Notes: a model not told the origin generated them from the sequence alone. A stretch of 36,423 bases of DNA from Candidatus Kapaibacterium sp. (GCA_018882895.1 VERF01000021.1:1-36423); one strand, 5' to 3'; counted from the first letter of the stretch, positions 21,143 to 29,841 are shown. A program made the numbers and translations.

Positions 21143-22999
21143 TCATCGCTTGCCCTTTGGACGCCTCTGCTGGTCACCCTTGGTTGGCTTATTGAACTGC
21201 TGACCGGGAAGGCTCTTGCCTTGCGCCTGGGCCATTTCCTGGGCTTCGCGCATCTTCCGCTGCATCCAGGATTCCTTCTTGGGCATCTTTTTGAGATCCG
21301 CCAAGGTCAGCTGGTTCTTGGAGAACTTCTTCTGCCAGATCGTCTGCCCGATGGCCACGACGTTGAAGACGAAGTAATAGAGGTTCAGGCCCGACGGGAG
21401 GGACGAGAACATGAGCGTCAGCATGAGTGGCATCATGTATACCAGCGCCTTCTGCCGAGGATCGGTCAGGGCCTGCTTTTGCTGGATGAACAGCGTCGCA
21501 CCCATCAGCAGGGCCAATCCGGAGAACTGATCGACGTTGAAGAGCGGCAACTTGAACGGCAGCGATACGATCACGTCGGGCACGCTCAGGTCGGTGATCC
21601 ACACCGGCAGGAAGCCCTGCTGACGCAGATCGATATTGAGGTTGAGGACGGAGTAGAGCGCGTAGAGGAACGGCATCTGCAGAAGAAGGGGCAGGCAGCC
21701 CCCTGCCGGATTGATACCGTACTCAGAATAGACCTTCATGGTCTCCTGCTGTTGACGTTGCATATCGTCAGCATACTTCTCGCGAACCTGACTTATAAGG
21801 GGCGCTACCAGCTGCATCTTGCGGGCCGACTCCACTTGGCCGATGCTGAGTGGATACAACAGCAGCTTCATGAGGAGGGCAAACAGAATGATGGCGATTC
21901 CATAGTTCGGAATTCCTAGGTGAATAAGCCTCAGCGTTGGCAGCATGAAGTACTCGCCGATGGGCTTGACGATCCACTTGAATCCGAAATTCATGATGCC
22001 GGTCAGGCCATATGCATTGAGCGTGTCATACTGCATGGGGCCGACGTAGAGTCGCGACGTCAGACTGCCCGATCCATCGGAAAGGGGCGCCTGCAGTCCC
22101 ACACCATAGCGCTCCATAATGCCCTCGTTGGGCAGGCCAATCTTGATGCCATTGACGACTGCCTTACCACGGAAGCCCGACTCAGGCATAAGTGCCACAG
22201 CGAAGTACTTCGATCGCGTGGCAACGAAGTCGACGCTGGCCTTGGAGGTATCGCGGCGCACGTCAGTAAACGACTCAGCCTCGAATTCGGAAATGCTTCC
22301 GCCCTCAGACATGATGCCGACGGCGTTGTTGGACTCTTCGACGCTGCTCTGTTCCTGGTAACGAATGCCGCCCCGCCACTCGAGATTGACATGTTGGGCA
22401 CGCTTGTGCAGCACGGAAGCAAAGCCCGACATCTGCAGCTTGGCGATCACATCGTAATGGTCGGCCGCAAACCGATAGGTCCGCACAATGCGCCCGCCAA
22501 ACTCCGTCGTGGCCGTTGCCGTGATCACGAGCGAATCACCGCTGCGCACATCGATCCTGTCGGTGGCCACGTCAAACTCAAATGGCACATCCACGGCCTT
22601 GACCGTGTCGATTGCGCCGGCTGACCCTACGGTGTCGGACTTGGCGATGAACCAGAATCCGAACTCATGAGCACCCGGCTGAACGATGTCCACCCGCGCC
22701 GCCGGATTCTCCTGGCGATACCATGGGCTGTAGTCGGTCAGCTTCCACGAGCGAACAGTGGCTCCCCTCGAGCTCAGACGGACGGTATAAAGCGGCGTGA
22801 CCACCGTGAGAATGCGCTGCGGCGCCGGCCGAAAGGCCACCGGCGAAGCATCTGAGCCCTGGCTCGAGCTTAAAACAGCCCTGGTTGACGTGGCGCTCTT
22901 TGGCTGCGCCACCGGCTGCTGCGCCGGCTTCTGCATGAATACCCAGATTCCAACGACCAGGGAGATGAGGATGATGCCGATGAGTGATTGACGGTCCAT
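21143..22999 (-). CDS. yidC: Membrane protein insertase YidC
   Basis: 618 residues, long Gram-negative form. TM1 at about 5-22 (L-I-G-I-I-L-I-S-L-V-V-G-I-W-V-F), a large periplasmic beta domain about 65-340, then the conserved insertase core with about five helices from F-G-F-K-W-I-V-K-P-I-G-E-Y near 340. Y-G-I-A-I-I-L-F-A-L-L-M-K precedes the coiled C1 loop (A-R-K-M-Q-L-V-A-P-L-I), and N-P-A-G-G-C-L-P-L-L-L-Q-M-P-F follows. The C-terminal tail is lysine-rich, as expected for ribosome contact. It inserts Sec-dependent and Sec-independent proteins into the inner membrane. Gene order rpmH-rnpA-yidD-yidC is classical, but a repeat-filled spacer separates yidD from yidC. Confidence 0.97.
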   Translation of the reverse strand: MDRQSLIGIILISLVVGIWVFMQKPAQQPVAQPKSATSTRAVLSSSQGSDASPVAFRPAPQRILTVVTPLYTVRLSSRGATVRSWKLTDYSPWYRQENPAARVDIVQPGAHEFGFWFIAKSDTVGSAGAIDTVKAVDVPFEFDVATDRIDVRSGDSLVITATATTEFGGRIVRTYRFAADHYDVIAKLQMSGFASVLHKRAQHVNLEWRGGIRYQEQSSVEESNNAVGIMSEGGSISEFEAESFTDVRRDTSKASVDFVATRSKYFAVALMPESGFRGKAVVNGIKIGLPNEGIMERYGVGLQAPLSDGSGSLTSRLYVGPMQYDTLNAYGLTGIMNFGFKWIVKPIGEYFMLPTLRLIHLGIPNYGIAIILFALLMKLLLYPLSIGQVESARKMQLVAPLISQVREKYADDMQRQQQETMKVYSEYGINPAGGCLPLLLQMPFLYALYSVLNLNIDLRQQGFLPVWITDLSVPDVIVSLPFKLPLFNVDQFSGLALLMGATLFIQQKQALTDPRQKALVYMMPLMLTLMFSSLPSGLNLYYFVFNVVAIGQTIWQKKFSKNQLTLADLKKMPKKESWMQRKMREAQEMAQAQGKSLPGQQFNKPTKGDQQRRPKGKR

Positions 23000-23002
23000 T
23001 AC

Positions 23003-23072
23003 GGGTTATAGGTTTTGGGTTTTGGGTTCTAGGTTCTGGGTTTTGGGTTTTGGGTTTTGGGTTTTGGGTTTT
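23003..23072. repeat. Ten tandem G-rich heptamers (GGGTTTT type) between yidD and yidC
   Basis: Ten phase-perfect 7-bp units, seven of the GGGTTNT form and the rest with A for the first G or ending TAT, starting 4 bases from the yidC ATG. The G-rich strand is the plus strand, so the yidC transcript carries AAAACCC repeats and the template strand is G-rich with more than four GGG runs. Confidence 0.95.
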
Positions 23073-23083
23073 AGGTGGAAGAC

Positions 23084-23137
23084 AGACTGCGTCTCGCCCC
23101 TACGACCACGACGGGCGAGACTGCGTCTCGCCCCTAC
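23084..23137. repeat. Two 20-bp direct repeats with an internal inverted repeat, overlapping the yidD stop
   Basis: AGACTGCGTCTCGCCCCTAC occurs at 23084-23103 and 23118-23137. GGGCGAGAC at 23113-23121 is the inverse of GTCTCGCCC at 23125-23133, giving a 9-bp stem with loop TGC. On the minus strand the unit starts GTAGGGGCGAGAC, and its TAG is the yidD stop codon (23136-23134). Confidence 0.93.
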
Positions 23138-23361
23138 TTCGGTGGCACTGGATCAAAGCCTCCCGGGTGCAAGGGATGACATCGCCCGATTCTGCGGATG
23201 GCCAATAAGGTTCCGGAGAATGGACCGTGTTCTTGAATGGCTTCAATTGCATAGCTCGAACATGTTGGTTGAAAACGGCAGGATGAAGGCAGCATGGGCG
23301 AGAGCCACCTTTTGTAGATGCGGACAAGTCCGATGAGCATGGTTGACAGTAGGCGCATCAT
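23134..23361 (-). CDS. yidD: Membrane protein insertion efficiency factor YidD
   Basis: 75 residues, the normal size. The family signature is complete: R-L-Y-like amphipathic helix ([11 protein letters not shown] near 12-22), [16 protein letters not shown], and [14 protein letters not shown] at the end. YidD is a small peripheral inner-membrane protein that aids YidC-dependent insertion. Its ATG at 23361 overlaps the rnpA stop (ATGA), so it is probably translationally coupled. The stop TAG is supplied by a dispersed repeat that begins at codon 76. Confidence 0.94.
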   Translation of the reverse strand: MMRLLSTMLIGLVRIYKRWLSPMLPSSCRFQPTCSSYAIEAIQEHGPFSGTLLAIRRIGRCHPLHPGGFDPVPPK

Positions 23362-23756
23362 GCATCGGCTTCGCCATGGGGCTTCGTGGACATCAACTTA
23401 GCCAGAGCGCGCTCAACGTGCTGCTCTACGTCGCTCAGGCGCAGGAGCATAGGAGACTTTGGGGCCTGACGCCAGAGGAAGACCAACCGGTCGTAGCCGG
23501 ACGATCCGATCTCATCTGCTCGCTGGCAGACATGCCGGCGGACGCTTTCGCGGAGGAGCCGCTTGACGCGGTTGCGGGATACTGCAAGCGGTGCCACACG
23601 CTTTGGTATGCCCACTCCGTAGCTGATCGCTTCGAAGGGGGCTGCGGGATCACGCACAAGGGCGGCCGTTAATGACAACGGTCCGGACGTCACACGACGT
23701 CCGGACCGAAGAGTTTCTTCGAATGCACCAAATCCCTTCAGTGGCCTACAGTCCAT
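23358..23756 (-). CDS. rnpA: Ribonuclease P protein component
   Basis: 132 residues. Binds RNase P RNA for tRNA 5' maturation. F-x-x-T-L-R-S-G-R-R near 14-23 and the RNR motif ([13 protein letters not shown], about 57-69) are clear. A 12-bp perfect hairpin lies inside the 5' part of the gene (see 23679-23708). The start at 23756 is the first ATG in frame, 29 bases after rpmH; I cannot exclude a start a few codons later. Overlaps yidD by 4 bases. Confidence 0.94.
   Translation of the reverse strand: MDCRPLKGFGAFEETLRSGRRVTSGPLSLTAALVRDPAAPFEAISYGVGIPKRVAPLAVSRNRVKRLLRESVRRHVCQRADEIGSSGYDRLVFLWRQAPKSPMLLRLSDVEQHVERALAKLMSTKPHGEADA
23679..23708 (-). other. Perfect 12-bp hairpin within the rnpA coding start
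   Basis: CGGTCCGGACGT pairs with ACGTCCGGACCG around a six-base loop (CACACG on the plus strand). It covers about codons 17-26 and encodes [10 protein letters not shown]. No T-run follows, so it is not an intrinsic terminator; it could slow ribosomes or be an RNase site between rpmH and rnpA expression. Confidence 0.8.
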
Positions 23757-23785
23757 GAGGCAGCACCGATGCGCTAGTTCTACCC

Positions 23786-23932
23786 TTAACGGGCGAACCC
23801 AACGGCGATGCGTGCGCGCCCCTTGGCACGACGGCGTGCAAGGACCTTGCGACCATTCTTGGTTGCCATGCGTGCACGGAATCCGTGCGTGTTGACGCGG
23901 CGACGGCGACTTGGCTGATAGGTACGTTTCAT
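23786..23932 (-). CDS. rpmH: 50S ribosomal protein L34
   Basis: A 48-residue basic protein, [20 protein letters not shown]..., which is unmistakably bL34 (M-K-R-T-x-Q-P-S and T-K-N-G-R-x-V-L-A-R-R-R-x-K-G-R). ATG at 23932, TAA at 23788-23786. It heads the rpmH-rnpA-yidD-yidC run. The leader contains the TATATTTG box 45 bases upstream. No clear Shine-Dalgarno is visible. Confidence 0.97.
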   Translation of the reverse strand: MKRTYQPSRRRRVNTHGFRARMATKNGRKVLARRRAKGRARIAVGFAR

Positions 23933-23976
23933 GTTGATTCTCGTCGAGTCAGTTTCGTTGGATTGAAATTGGACGG

Positions 23977-23984
23977 CAAATATA
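23977..23984 (-). promoter_or_regulatory. Candidate -7 box of rpmH-rnpA-yidD
   Basis: TATATTTG on the minus strand, an exact TAnnTTTG match, 45 bases before the rpmH ATG and just after the DUF3467 gene stop. The -33 region lies within the DUF3467 coding end and shows no clear TTTG. Confidence 0.5.
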
Positions 23985-23991
23985 CAATGGA

Positions 23992-24300
23992 TCAGTTGAT
24001 ATTCGTCACGCCCGGTGGAAATGGATTGTGCTGACCATCGACGTTGATCTCGCCGTACTGGTTTTCGTACTTACCAATGTTGTCGGCCAACGCATGAAGC
24101 AGAAGCTTGGCATGCTGGGGCGTCATCACGATGCGAGCATGCACGCGCGCCTTTGGAACGCCCGGGAGAATCCGCGTGAAGTCGACCACAAATTCGGCCG
24201 GTGAATGCGATATGATCGCCAGATTGGAGTAGATGCCCTCGGCTTCTTTTTCGCCAAGCTCAATTGTCATCTGCTGCTGTTCATTTTGTTCATTTGCCAT
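23992..24300 (-). CDS. DUF3467 protein
   Basis: 102 residues. The core [21 protein letters not shown] (23-43), [12 protein letters not shown] and [12 protein letters not shown]-x-D-N-I is the DUF3467 family, small cytoplasmic proteins of unknown function common in Bacteroidota and Chlorobi. No signal peptide. Its ATG overlaps the last 11 bases of the TPR gene, so the two are co-transcribed. GGGGGCG lies about 9 bases upstream of the start. Confidence 0.85.
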   Translation of the reverse strand: MANEQNEQQQMTIELGEKEAEGIYSNLAIISHSPAEFVVDFTRILPGVPKARVHARIVMTPQHAKLLLHALADNIGKYENQYGEINVDGQHNPFPPGVTNIN

Positions 24301-25798
24301 CGAGTTTCGCCCCCTTCTCTTGAATGAGTTTCATTTTGTCGTACATCTTGTTGCGGGCATAGAGCCCTTCCATCACACGGTAGTAGTCGCGATTTGTTGC
24401 GTACTTGCTTTCAAGCGCCTCAAGTTCGGTGATCAGCTCCTTGACGCGTGAAGTGACCTTGCGGACTTCATAGGTGTTGGCCAATTCACCGATGACGACG
24501 AAGTTATCCCGAAAGCGTGGCGAAATCTTCCGAAGTCGTTCGAAGTATTCTCCGGACTTTGCCAGCAGTCGCAGATATGCCGTGTCGACAACGTGCTTGG
24601 GATTAGCATCACTGAGACGGATCTGCTCGCTTTGCTTGGAACTTGCCAGGTTCTTTGCCGAAGCCGCACCGTCGTAGAGAGCACCCTCGTTGGACGGCTC
24701 CATCGAGATCACTTCTTCATACTGCTCAAGTGCCTCGGCGTGGCGTTCCATGTTGCTATACATGGTGCCGAGCTGCTGGCGCAACATCACCGACTTGGGA
24801 TCCTTTGCGATCTGACTCTTGAGATTGGAAATGGCAACATCACCTTGACCCGTCAGTGAAAGACACTGCGCGCGCAGTGGGGCAAGTTCCTGATCTGACG
24901 GCTTGACCATGGCCACGACGTCAGCCCACTTCAATGCGTCTGCATACTTGCCACGTGAATAGGCAATGAAGGCGAGGTTCTTCAGCGGATTGATCGACAG
25001 AATGCGTGTGCGCTCCTGCTCAGGACGCGAGAGCGTCGATGGCGGGTCATATCGCCATCCTTCGACTGTCGCGTCGGCGCTTCCCTCGGCGTAGGAGAAC
25101 AAGAACACCTGCTTGCCTTGGTAGGTGAAGGCATCGCTGTAAAGAACGCCATTGTCGATGCTGTCCATCTTTGTCTTCAGCGGAGTGCCGAAGCTCTTGA
25201 TGGCCTGACCGCGGGTCGACCCAAGGTTCACGCCGGCAGCAGACAACTGCTCGATACCCGTACGTTCGGCATCCCACCACTTGGTGTATGCTTCGACGGC
25301 CGAATTCGTATCACCGAGTCGCTCCAATGATTCGCCAAGATTGCCAAGGGGCTCCGTGAATTCCGGCTTGACGGAGACGGCGCGAGCAAACGCATCACGT
25401 GCTTCGATAAGCTTGTCTCGGTCCTTGCCCGACGTCACGGCGGCGTTGTAGGCAGTGATGCCCTTGTTATAGCTGGCGGCCCATTGATTGTACAGATTCA
25501 TCGATGCCAATTCCCTCTGCTGGGGCTTGATCGATGGGCTGGTGAGCGCACGTTGATACATGACCATGGCGCTGTCCTGCTGCTCGAGAGCATCATACAC
25601 ACTGCCAAGCATCACCATCGCCTCGGCATTATCCGGATTTGCCGTCAGAGCAGTTGTAAGCTGCTGCTTGGCCTTGGCAAAGTCCTTGCGCTCAATAGCC
25701 TTGCGGGCGCTTGCAACTTCCGTTGACGCACATTGGAATCCCTGCATCAGAACGGCTGCCAGAATGGCGGCCACGAAGAGCAGCGTTGAACGATTCAT
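24290..25798 (-). CDS. Secreted tetratricopeptide-repeat protein
   Basis: 502 residues. An N-terminal hydrophobic signal (T-L-L-F-V-A-A-I-L-A-A-V-L-M-Q-G-F-Q-C) is followed by TPR units: A-R-K-A-I-E-R-K-D-F-A-K-A-K-Q-Q-L near 32-48, A-M-V-M-L-G-S-V-Y-D-A-L, G-N-L-G-E-S-L-E-R-L near 155, and M-L-R-Q-Q-L-G-T-M-Y-S-N near 330-341. The Cys at about 23 has Gly-Phe-Gln before it, not a standard lipobox, so lipidation is uncertain. Likely a periplasmic scaffold; partners unknown. The frame opens with GTG at 25801, but ATG 25798 is better spaced from GAAGG. It follows the propeller gene by 18 bases and overlaps the DUF3467 gene. Confidence 0.8.
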   Translation of the reverse strand: MNRSTLLFVAAILAAVLMQGFQCASTEVASARKAIERKDFAKAKQQLTTALTANPDNAEAMVMLGSVYDALEQQDSAMVMYQRALTSPSIKPQQRELASMNLYNQWAASYNKGITAYNAAVTSGKDRDKLIEARDAFARAVSVKPEFTEPLGNLGESLERLGDTNSAVEAYTKWWDAERTGIEQLSAAGVNLGSTRGQAIKSFGTPLKTKMDSIDNGVLYSDAFTYQGKQVFLFSYAEGSADATVEGWRYDPPSTLSRPEQERTRILSINPLKNLAFIAYSRGKYADALKWADVVAMVKPSDQELAPLRAQCLSLTGQGDVAISNLKSQIAKDPKSVMLRQQLGTMYSNMERHAEALEQYEEVISMEPSNEGALYDGAASAKNLASSKQSEQIRLSDANPKHVVDTAYLRLLAKSGEYFERLRKISPRFRDNFVVIGELANTYEVRKVTSRVKELITELEALESKYATNRDYYRVMEGLYARNKMYDKMKLIQEKGAKLDGK

Positions 25799-25816
25799 CA
25801 CACACCTTCATCATCG

Positions 25817-28800
25817 TTATTGACGAGAGGTGCGAAGATACGCCTCCGATTGCTCACGTGACTCGGTGATGATGCCCTTGACGAGTTCTTCTCCCCGCTC
25901 TTTGGCCTTCTTCACAAGGTCGGCCAGCGACTTGGCCTGGATCAGTTGTGTATCGCCCGGGCGTCCGAGATAGCCGTTGACCTCTGCGTAGAGACCGCTG
26001 ATGGTCTCCCGAAGCTGTTCCTCGCCGGTGAGACCCATCATACCGGGACGCGTGTTGACCAGTGTCGCGTTCAGCGCCACGAGCGAGTCCCGCACCGCGG
26101 CCGCAACATCGGCTCGCCCAGCGATTGAGTCGACGGCGCTCTGGATGCGATGCGTAGTTACTGCCAGGTCCTCAAACATCCTTGTCAGATCCTTCATCAA
26201 GGCCGACTGCTGCTTCATCTCCTCAGCTGTGAAGCCCAGCGTTGTATCCGACACGATTGTGATCGGAACGGTTGCGATCTGCCCCGCACGATCGAATTCC
26301 AGCGTGTAGGTTCCCACGTCCAAGATCGGACCGGTGAGAGTACCAAATGCCCCACCGACCTTTGACCGCGGTGCGATCGGCGCCGGATGCGAGATCGGCA
26401 GATCGATGAAGTTCAGCCCCTTTCGCGTCGAGGCCGGAAGGGTGCGAATGACCTTCCCGGCGGCGTCCTTCAGGCGCAGAACGAAGGAGCCTCGCATGTG
26501 TTTGTCCTTGAGCATGTACCACACGCGTGGCGACTGGGACTTGCTCTCGCCAACGAAATCGGCATCGCCACCGAACCACCGACTGCCCGGCACGCCATAC
26601 GTGCGTGGGATCGGCCGCGGAGGGATGATCATCAGTTCGCTTGTGAGACTCTTTGGATCGAACGAGCGAAGCACATCCAGATCGTCGATGATGTAGATCC
26701 CCCTCCCATGCGTGGCTACCACAAGCTCCTCTTCGCGTGACTGAACGGCCAGGTCGCGCACGGCCACCATCGGCAACTTGTTGCGGAAATGGATCCACGA
26801 GCTGCCGGCATCATTGGAGACGTAGAGTCCGTTTTCCGTTCCGAGGTAGAGACTCTCGGCGCGACGTGGGTCCTGCCGGATCACATGGGCATAGCCGCGC
26901 AGGTATGGTGTGGCAAGGGGCTTCCAGGACGCCCCCATGTCGGTGGTCACGTAGACGTAGGTCTTCATGTCACCGGTCATGTGCCCGTCGAACGTCACAA
27001 AGCAGGTACCATCGGCATGGATCGAGGGTTCGACGCATGACACCCACGTGGACTTGGGAAGTCCGGAAACGTTGGCTGTGACGTTGCGCCACGTGCTGCC
27101 GCCGTTGGTAGTGACCTGCAGGTTCCCATCGTCCGTGCCGGCCCAGATGATCGACTCTTTCCGCGGCGACTCGGCGATGGTGAAGACCGTGCAGTGGTTC
27201 TCGGCCGAGGAGTTGTCGACCGTCAGACCGCCACTCTGCTCTTGCGAGAGCTTGGCGGCGTCGTTGGTTGTCAGATCCGGTGAGATCCGCTTCCACGTCT
27301 CACCGAGATTCGTCGAGCGATGCACGTACTGTGAGCCGACGTACACCACACCGGGCTTATAGCCCCTGACGATCGGCGAGTTCCAGTTATAGCGGAGTTT
27401 CTTTGAGCCATCATCGGGCTTCGGTGCAACGGTCTTGGACTGACCGGTCTTGGTATTGGTGCGCACGATGTTGCCACCCTGGGATTCCCAGAATACGATA
27501 TTGGGATCGCCACGGTCTACAGCCACGTGGAACCCGTCGCCCCCTCCGATCAGCGTCCAGTCACCATTGACGATACCGCCTGGCTTGCGCGATGGTCCGA
27601 ACCAGGAGCTGTTGTCCTGAAGTCCACCATAGACCTTGTATGGCTGCTGATCATCGACCGTTACGTGGTAGAACTGCCCCAATGGCAGGTTCGGGAAGAA
27701 GCGCACTGCGCGCCCCTTGTCGAATGATTCGAACACACCACCATCGGTACCGATGACAAGGTGCTCTGAATTTGCCGGATCGATCCACACGGCATGGTGG
27801 TCGCTATGGGCTGAGTTGGCAACCGTTCCAAAGGTCATACCGCCGTCATCGCTTCGGAACAGATTCACGCCATGCTTGTAGATCACGTTTGTGTCGTTCG
27901 GGTCACACACAATGCGTGAGAAGTAGAAGGGGCGAATGTCGACCGCGCCACCGACGTACCGGCGCGTCCACGTCACGCCGCCATCGGTGCTTGCGTAGAG
28001 TCCGGACTCCTTGGCCTCGACGCTTGCGAAGACAAGGTTTGGATCCTTGGGCGACATGGCAAGGGCGACCCGGCCAACATCACCCGAGGGGAGCCCCTTG
28101 CTCATCTTCGTCCAGCTAGCTCCGCCGTCCGTACTGCGATAGATCCCCCCACCAGGGCCACCCGACGTGAACGAGTGCGGCGTCCGCCGGAATGACCACA
28201 TGGAGGCGAGCATGATTTTGGGATTCGTCGGGTCGATCACCACGTCCGTGCACCCGGTGCGCCCGTCTCCGGCAAGCACCTTCGTCCACGTGGCACCGAA
28301 ATCCGTCGTGCGATACAATCCACGATGCTCACTGTCATTGAACAGCGGCCCGGGAGCGGCAACGAAGACCGTCGACGGAGTATTCGGATCAATGGCGATC
28401 ATGGCGATACGCTCGGTCGAGTCCAACCCGATCTTCGACCACGTCTTGCCGGCATCGGTGGTGCGGAACAGCCCCTCGCCTACCGACACGGAGTTACGCG
28501 TCCATGGCTCGCCGGTTCCCACCCAGACAGTGTCGGGTCGGGCCTGGTCGATCTCAATGGCACCGATCGACTGTGGATACTCGTCGAAGATCGGTGTGAA
28601 AGTGAGTCCGCCGTTGGTGCTCTTCCAGATGCCGCCGCCGGCAGCGCCGACGTAGATCTTCTTCGGCGCAGTGTCCACCACGGCGATGTCGCTGACGCGA
28701 CCGCTCATGATGGCCGGACCTATGTTCCGCGCACGGATCGCCGAGAAGGCGCTGCTGGAGGGGGCCTGTGCCTGCGCACGCTGGTTGTTGAGTCCATACA

Positions 28801-28849
28801 TCGCAACGCAAAGACACAGCGCTGCCAGGAGACGTGTTGTGCGTCCCAT
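25817..28849 (-). CDS. Secreted BNR/sortilin-like beta-propeller protein
   Basis: 1010 residues, signal peptide 1-28 ending Q-R-A-Q-A-Q. The protein shows many BNR/Asp-box units of the form S-T-N-G-G-L-T-F, T-D-A-G-K-T-W, T-D-G-G-A-S-W and T-T-D-M-G-A-S-W from about 55 to 690, typical of VPS10/sortilin-like or glycosidase-like propellers (often annotated as glycosyl hydrolase without proof). R-N-I-G-P-A-I-M-S-G-R-V-S-D at about 40-54 is the standard opening of this family. A helical ~140-residue C-terminal part has no T9SS domain. ATG 28849 follows AGGAG by 7 bases and is preferred over ATG 28867. It begins just after the LolA-like gene stop. Role unknown; catalysis is not supported. Confidence 0.85.
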   Translation of the reverse strand: MGRTTRLLAALCLCVAMYGLNNQRAQAQAPSSSAFSAIRARNIGPAIMSGRVSDIAVVDTAPKKIYVGAAGGGIWKSTNGGLTFTPIFDEYPQSIGAIEIDQARPDTVWVGTGEPWTRNSVSVGEGLFRTTDAGKTWSKIGLDSTERIAMIAIDPNTPSTVFVAAPGPLFNDSEHRGLYRTTDFGATWTKVLAGDGRTGCTDVVIDPTNPKIMLASMWSFRRTPHSFTSGGPGGGIYRSTDGGASWTKMSKGLPSGDVGRVALAMSPKDPNLVFASVEAKESGLYASTDGGVTWTRRYVGGAVDIRPFYFSRIVCDPNDTNVIYKHGVNLFRSDDGGMTFGTVANSAHSDHHAVWIDPANSEHLVIGTDGGVFESFDKGRAVRFFPNLPLGQFYHVTVDDQQPYKVYGGLQDNSSWFGPSRKPGGIVNGDWTLIGGGDGFHVAVDRGDPNIVFWESQGGNIVRTNTKTGQSKTVAPKPDDGSKKLRYNWNSPIVRGYKPGVVYVGSQYVHRSTNLGETWKRISPDLTTNDAAKLSQEQSGGLTVDNSSAENHCTVFTIAESPRKESIIWAGTDDGNLQVTTNGGSTWRNVTANVSGLPKSTWVSCVEPSIHADGTCFVTFDGHMTGDMKTYVYVTTDMGASWKPLATPYLRGYAHVIRQDPRRAESLYLGTENGLYVSNDAGSSWIHFRNKLPMVAVRDLAVQSREEELVVATHGRGIYIIDDLDVLRSFDPKSLTSELMIIPPRPIPRTYGVPGSRWFGGDADFVGESKSQSPRVWYMLKDKHMRGSFVLRLKDAAGKVIRTLPASTRKGLNFIDLPISHPAPIAPRSKVGGAFGTLTGPILDVGTYTLEFDRAGQIATVPITIVSDTTLGFTAEEMKQQSALMKDLTRMFEDLAVTTHRIQSAVDSIAGRADVAAAVRDSLVALNATLVNTRPGMMGLTGEEQLRETISGLYAEVNGYLGRPGDTQLIQAKSLADLVKKAKERGEELVKGIITESREQSEAYLRTSRQ

Positions 28850-28884
28850 TTGAATACTCCTGATCATGTTGGAGGGCGGTCTTC

Positions 28885-29622
28885 TTACTTCTTATCGCCG
28901 GCGGCTTCTGCCGGGAAGGCGAAGCGTGCATCCGGCACGTCGACATTCGCCTTGGTCGTGTTGTAGGTCATCGACATCATCGTCTGACCATCCGAGCGCA
29001 TCTCCACGAGACTTGCCATTTGCACACCATTGACGTCCTGGAAGTTCGAGTAGATCATCTCGACGTCGGCTTCCTGACCCATCATCGAGAACTTCGTGTC
29101 GAGTCGCATCTCAAGGTTTGAGATGGCATCGATGTAGAGGAAGCTCTCCTTACCAGCCTTGTCGGTGATCTTCAGCTTGTAGGCGGTCTGACCATCGATG
29201 TCTTCCGAGCCGATGTACTCAACCTTCTTGCCCTTCTCGAGATAGTCCACGAGGTCACCGTCGAAATCGGCCTGCTCAAGAGCCAGCTTCGACTCTTCGG
29301 CTGACTGCTTTTCGGGCTTGTTACCGGCCATTGGGTTGACCGACCATGCCGTCTCTCCGTCAAAGGCCGACACGATGGCAGCACCTTGGAAGCTCATGTC
29401 CATGCGCATCTTGTTCTTGCGCTTGTAGGTCTGGGTGAAGTTCAGTTCCATGCCTTGTGCCATCGACATCGTTCCTTCACGAACGAGCGTATTGATGGCC
29501 TTGATCTTGGCCATGCCGCCCTTGGCTTCGATATTCTTGGCGATGATGTCCTTGACGTCCGTAGCAAAGGCAGACGCTGCTGCGACGAAGAAGAGGGTTA
29601 CGAGCGCAGTGATGCGACGCAT
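28885..29622 (-). CDS. LolA-like outer-membrane lipoprotein-sorting protein
   Basis: 245 residues with a signal peptide (I-T-A-L-V-T-L-F-F-V-A-A-A-S-A-F-A, cleavage about 21). The mature part matches the LolA/LppX-type fold: D-I-I-A-K-N-I-E-A-K-G-G near 25-36, F-D-G-E-T-A-W near 84-90, Y-K-L-K-I-T-D-K-A-G-K and an L-E-M-R-L strand. Family members bind lipoproteins or lipids in the periplasm; the cargo here is unknown. ATG 29622 is chosen because GGAG lies 8 bases upstream; the open frame extends to 29712. First gene of the minus-strand run through the propeller and TPR genes. Confidence 0.75.
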   Translation of the reverse strand: MRRITALVTLFFVAAASAFATDVKDIIAKNIEAKGGMAKIKAINTLVREGTMSMAQGMELNFTQTYKRKNKMRMDMSFQGAAIVSAFDGETAWSVNPMAGNKPEKQSAEESKLALEQADFDGDLVDYLEKGKKVEYIGSEDIDGQTAYKLKITDKAGKESFLYIDAISNLEMRLDTKFSMMGQEADVEMIYSNFQDVNGVQMASLVEMRSDGQTMMSMTYNTTKANVDVPDARFAFPAEAAGDKK

Positions 29623-29811
29623 AGGGTGCTCCATAATGGAAGGTGATTGATTGCAAGGTTTGATGATCGATCGTTCGCGGCGCATGCGAAGACGCGAAAA
29701 CGAATCGGGCATTTGACAGAGTCAACCACCCGAAGGTTTCACCATGAACGATGAGCGACCAAAACTACGAGGGCACGGCCATGTTGCCGCGCCAAAAATC
29801 ACCGATGCGCT

Positions 29812-29841
29812 AGCCCCTTAGCGAGAGGCGATAAGGGGGCT
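29812..29841 (-). terminator. Hairpin spanning the rlpA stop codon (weak terminator)
   Basis: AGCCCCTTA at 29812-29820 pairs with TAAGGGGGCT at 29832-29841, with one bulged G; the arms are AAGGGG(G)C words in inverted orientation. On the minus strand a TTTTT run follows only 15 bases later, so termination is uncertain. The remaining spacer to 29622 shows nothing else I can support. Confidence 0.4.

Noticed and set aside
23786-23992. Replication origin next to rpmH
   Set aside because: No dnaA and no cluster of DnaA boxes is visible; rpmH-rnpA alone does not place an origin.
25720-25750. Lipobox in the TPR protein (Cys after Q-G-F-Q)
   Set aside because: Gln at -1 and Phe at -2 do not fit a lipobox; left as an ordinary signal peptide.
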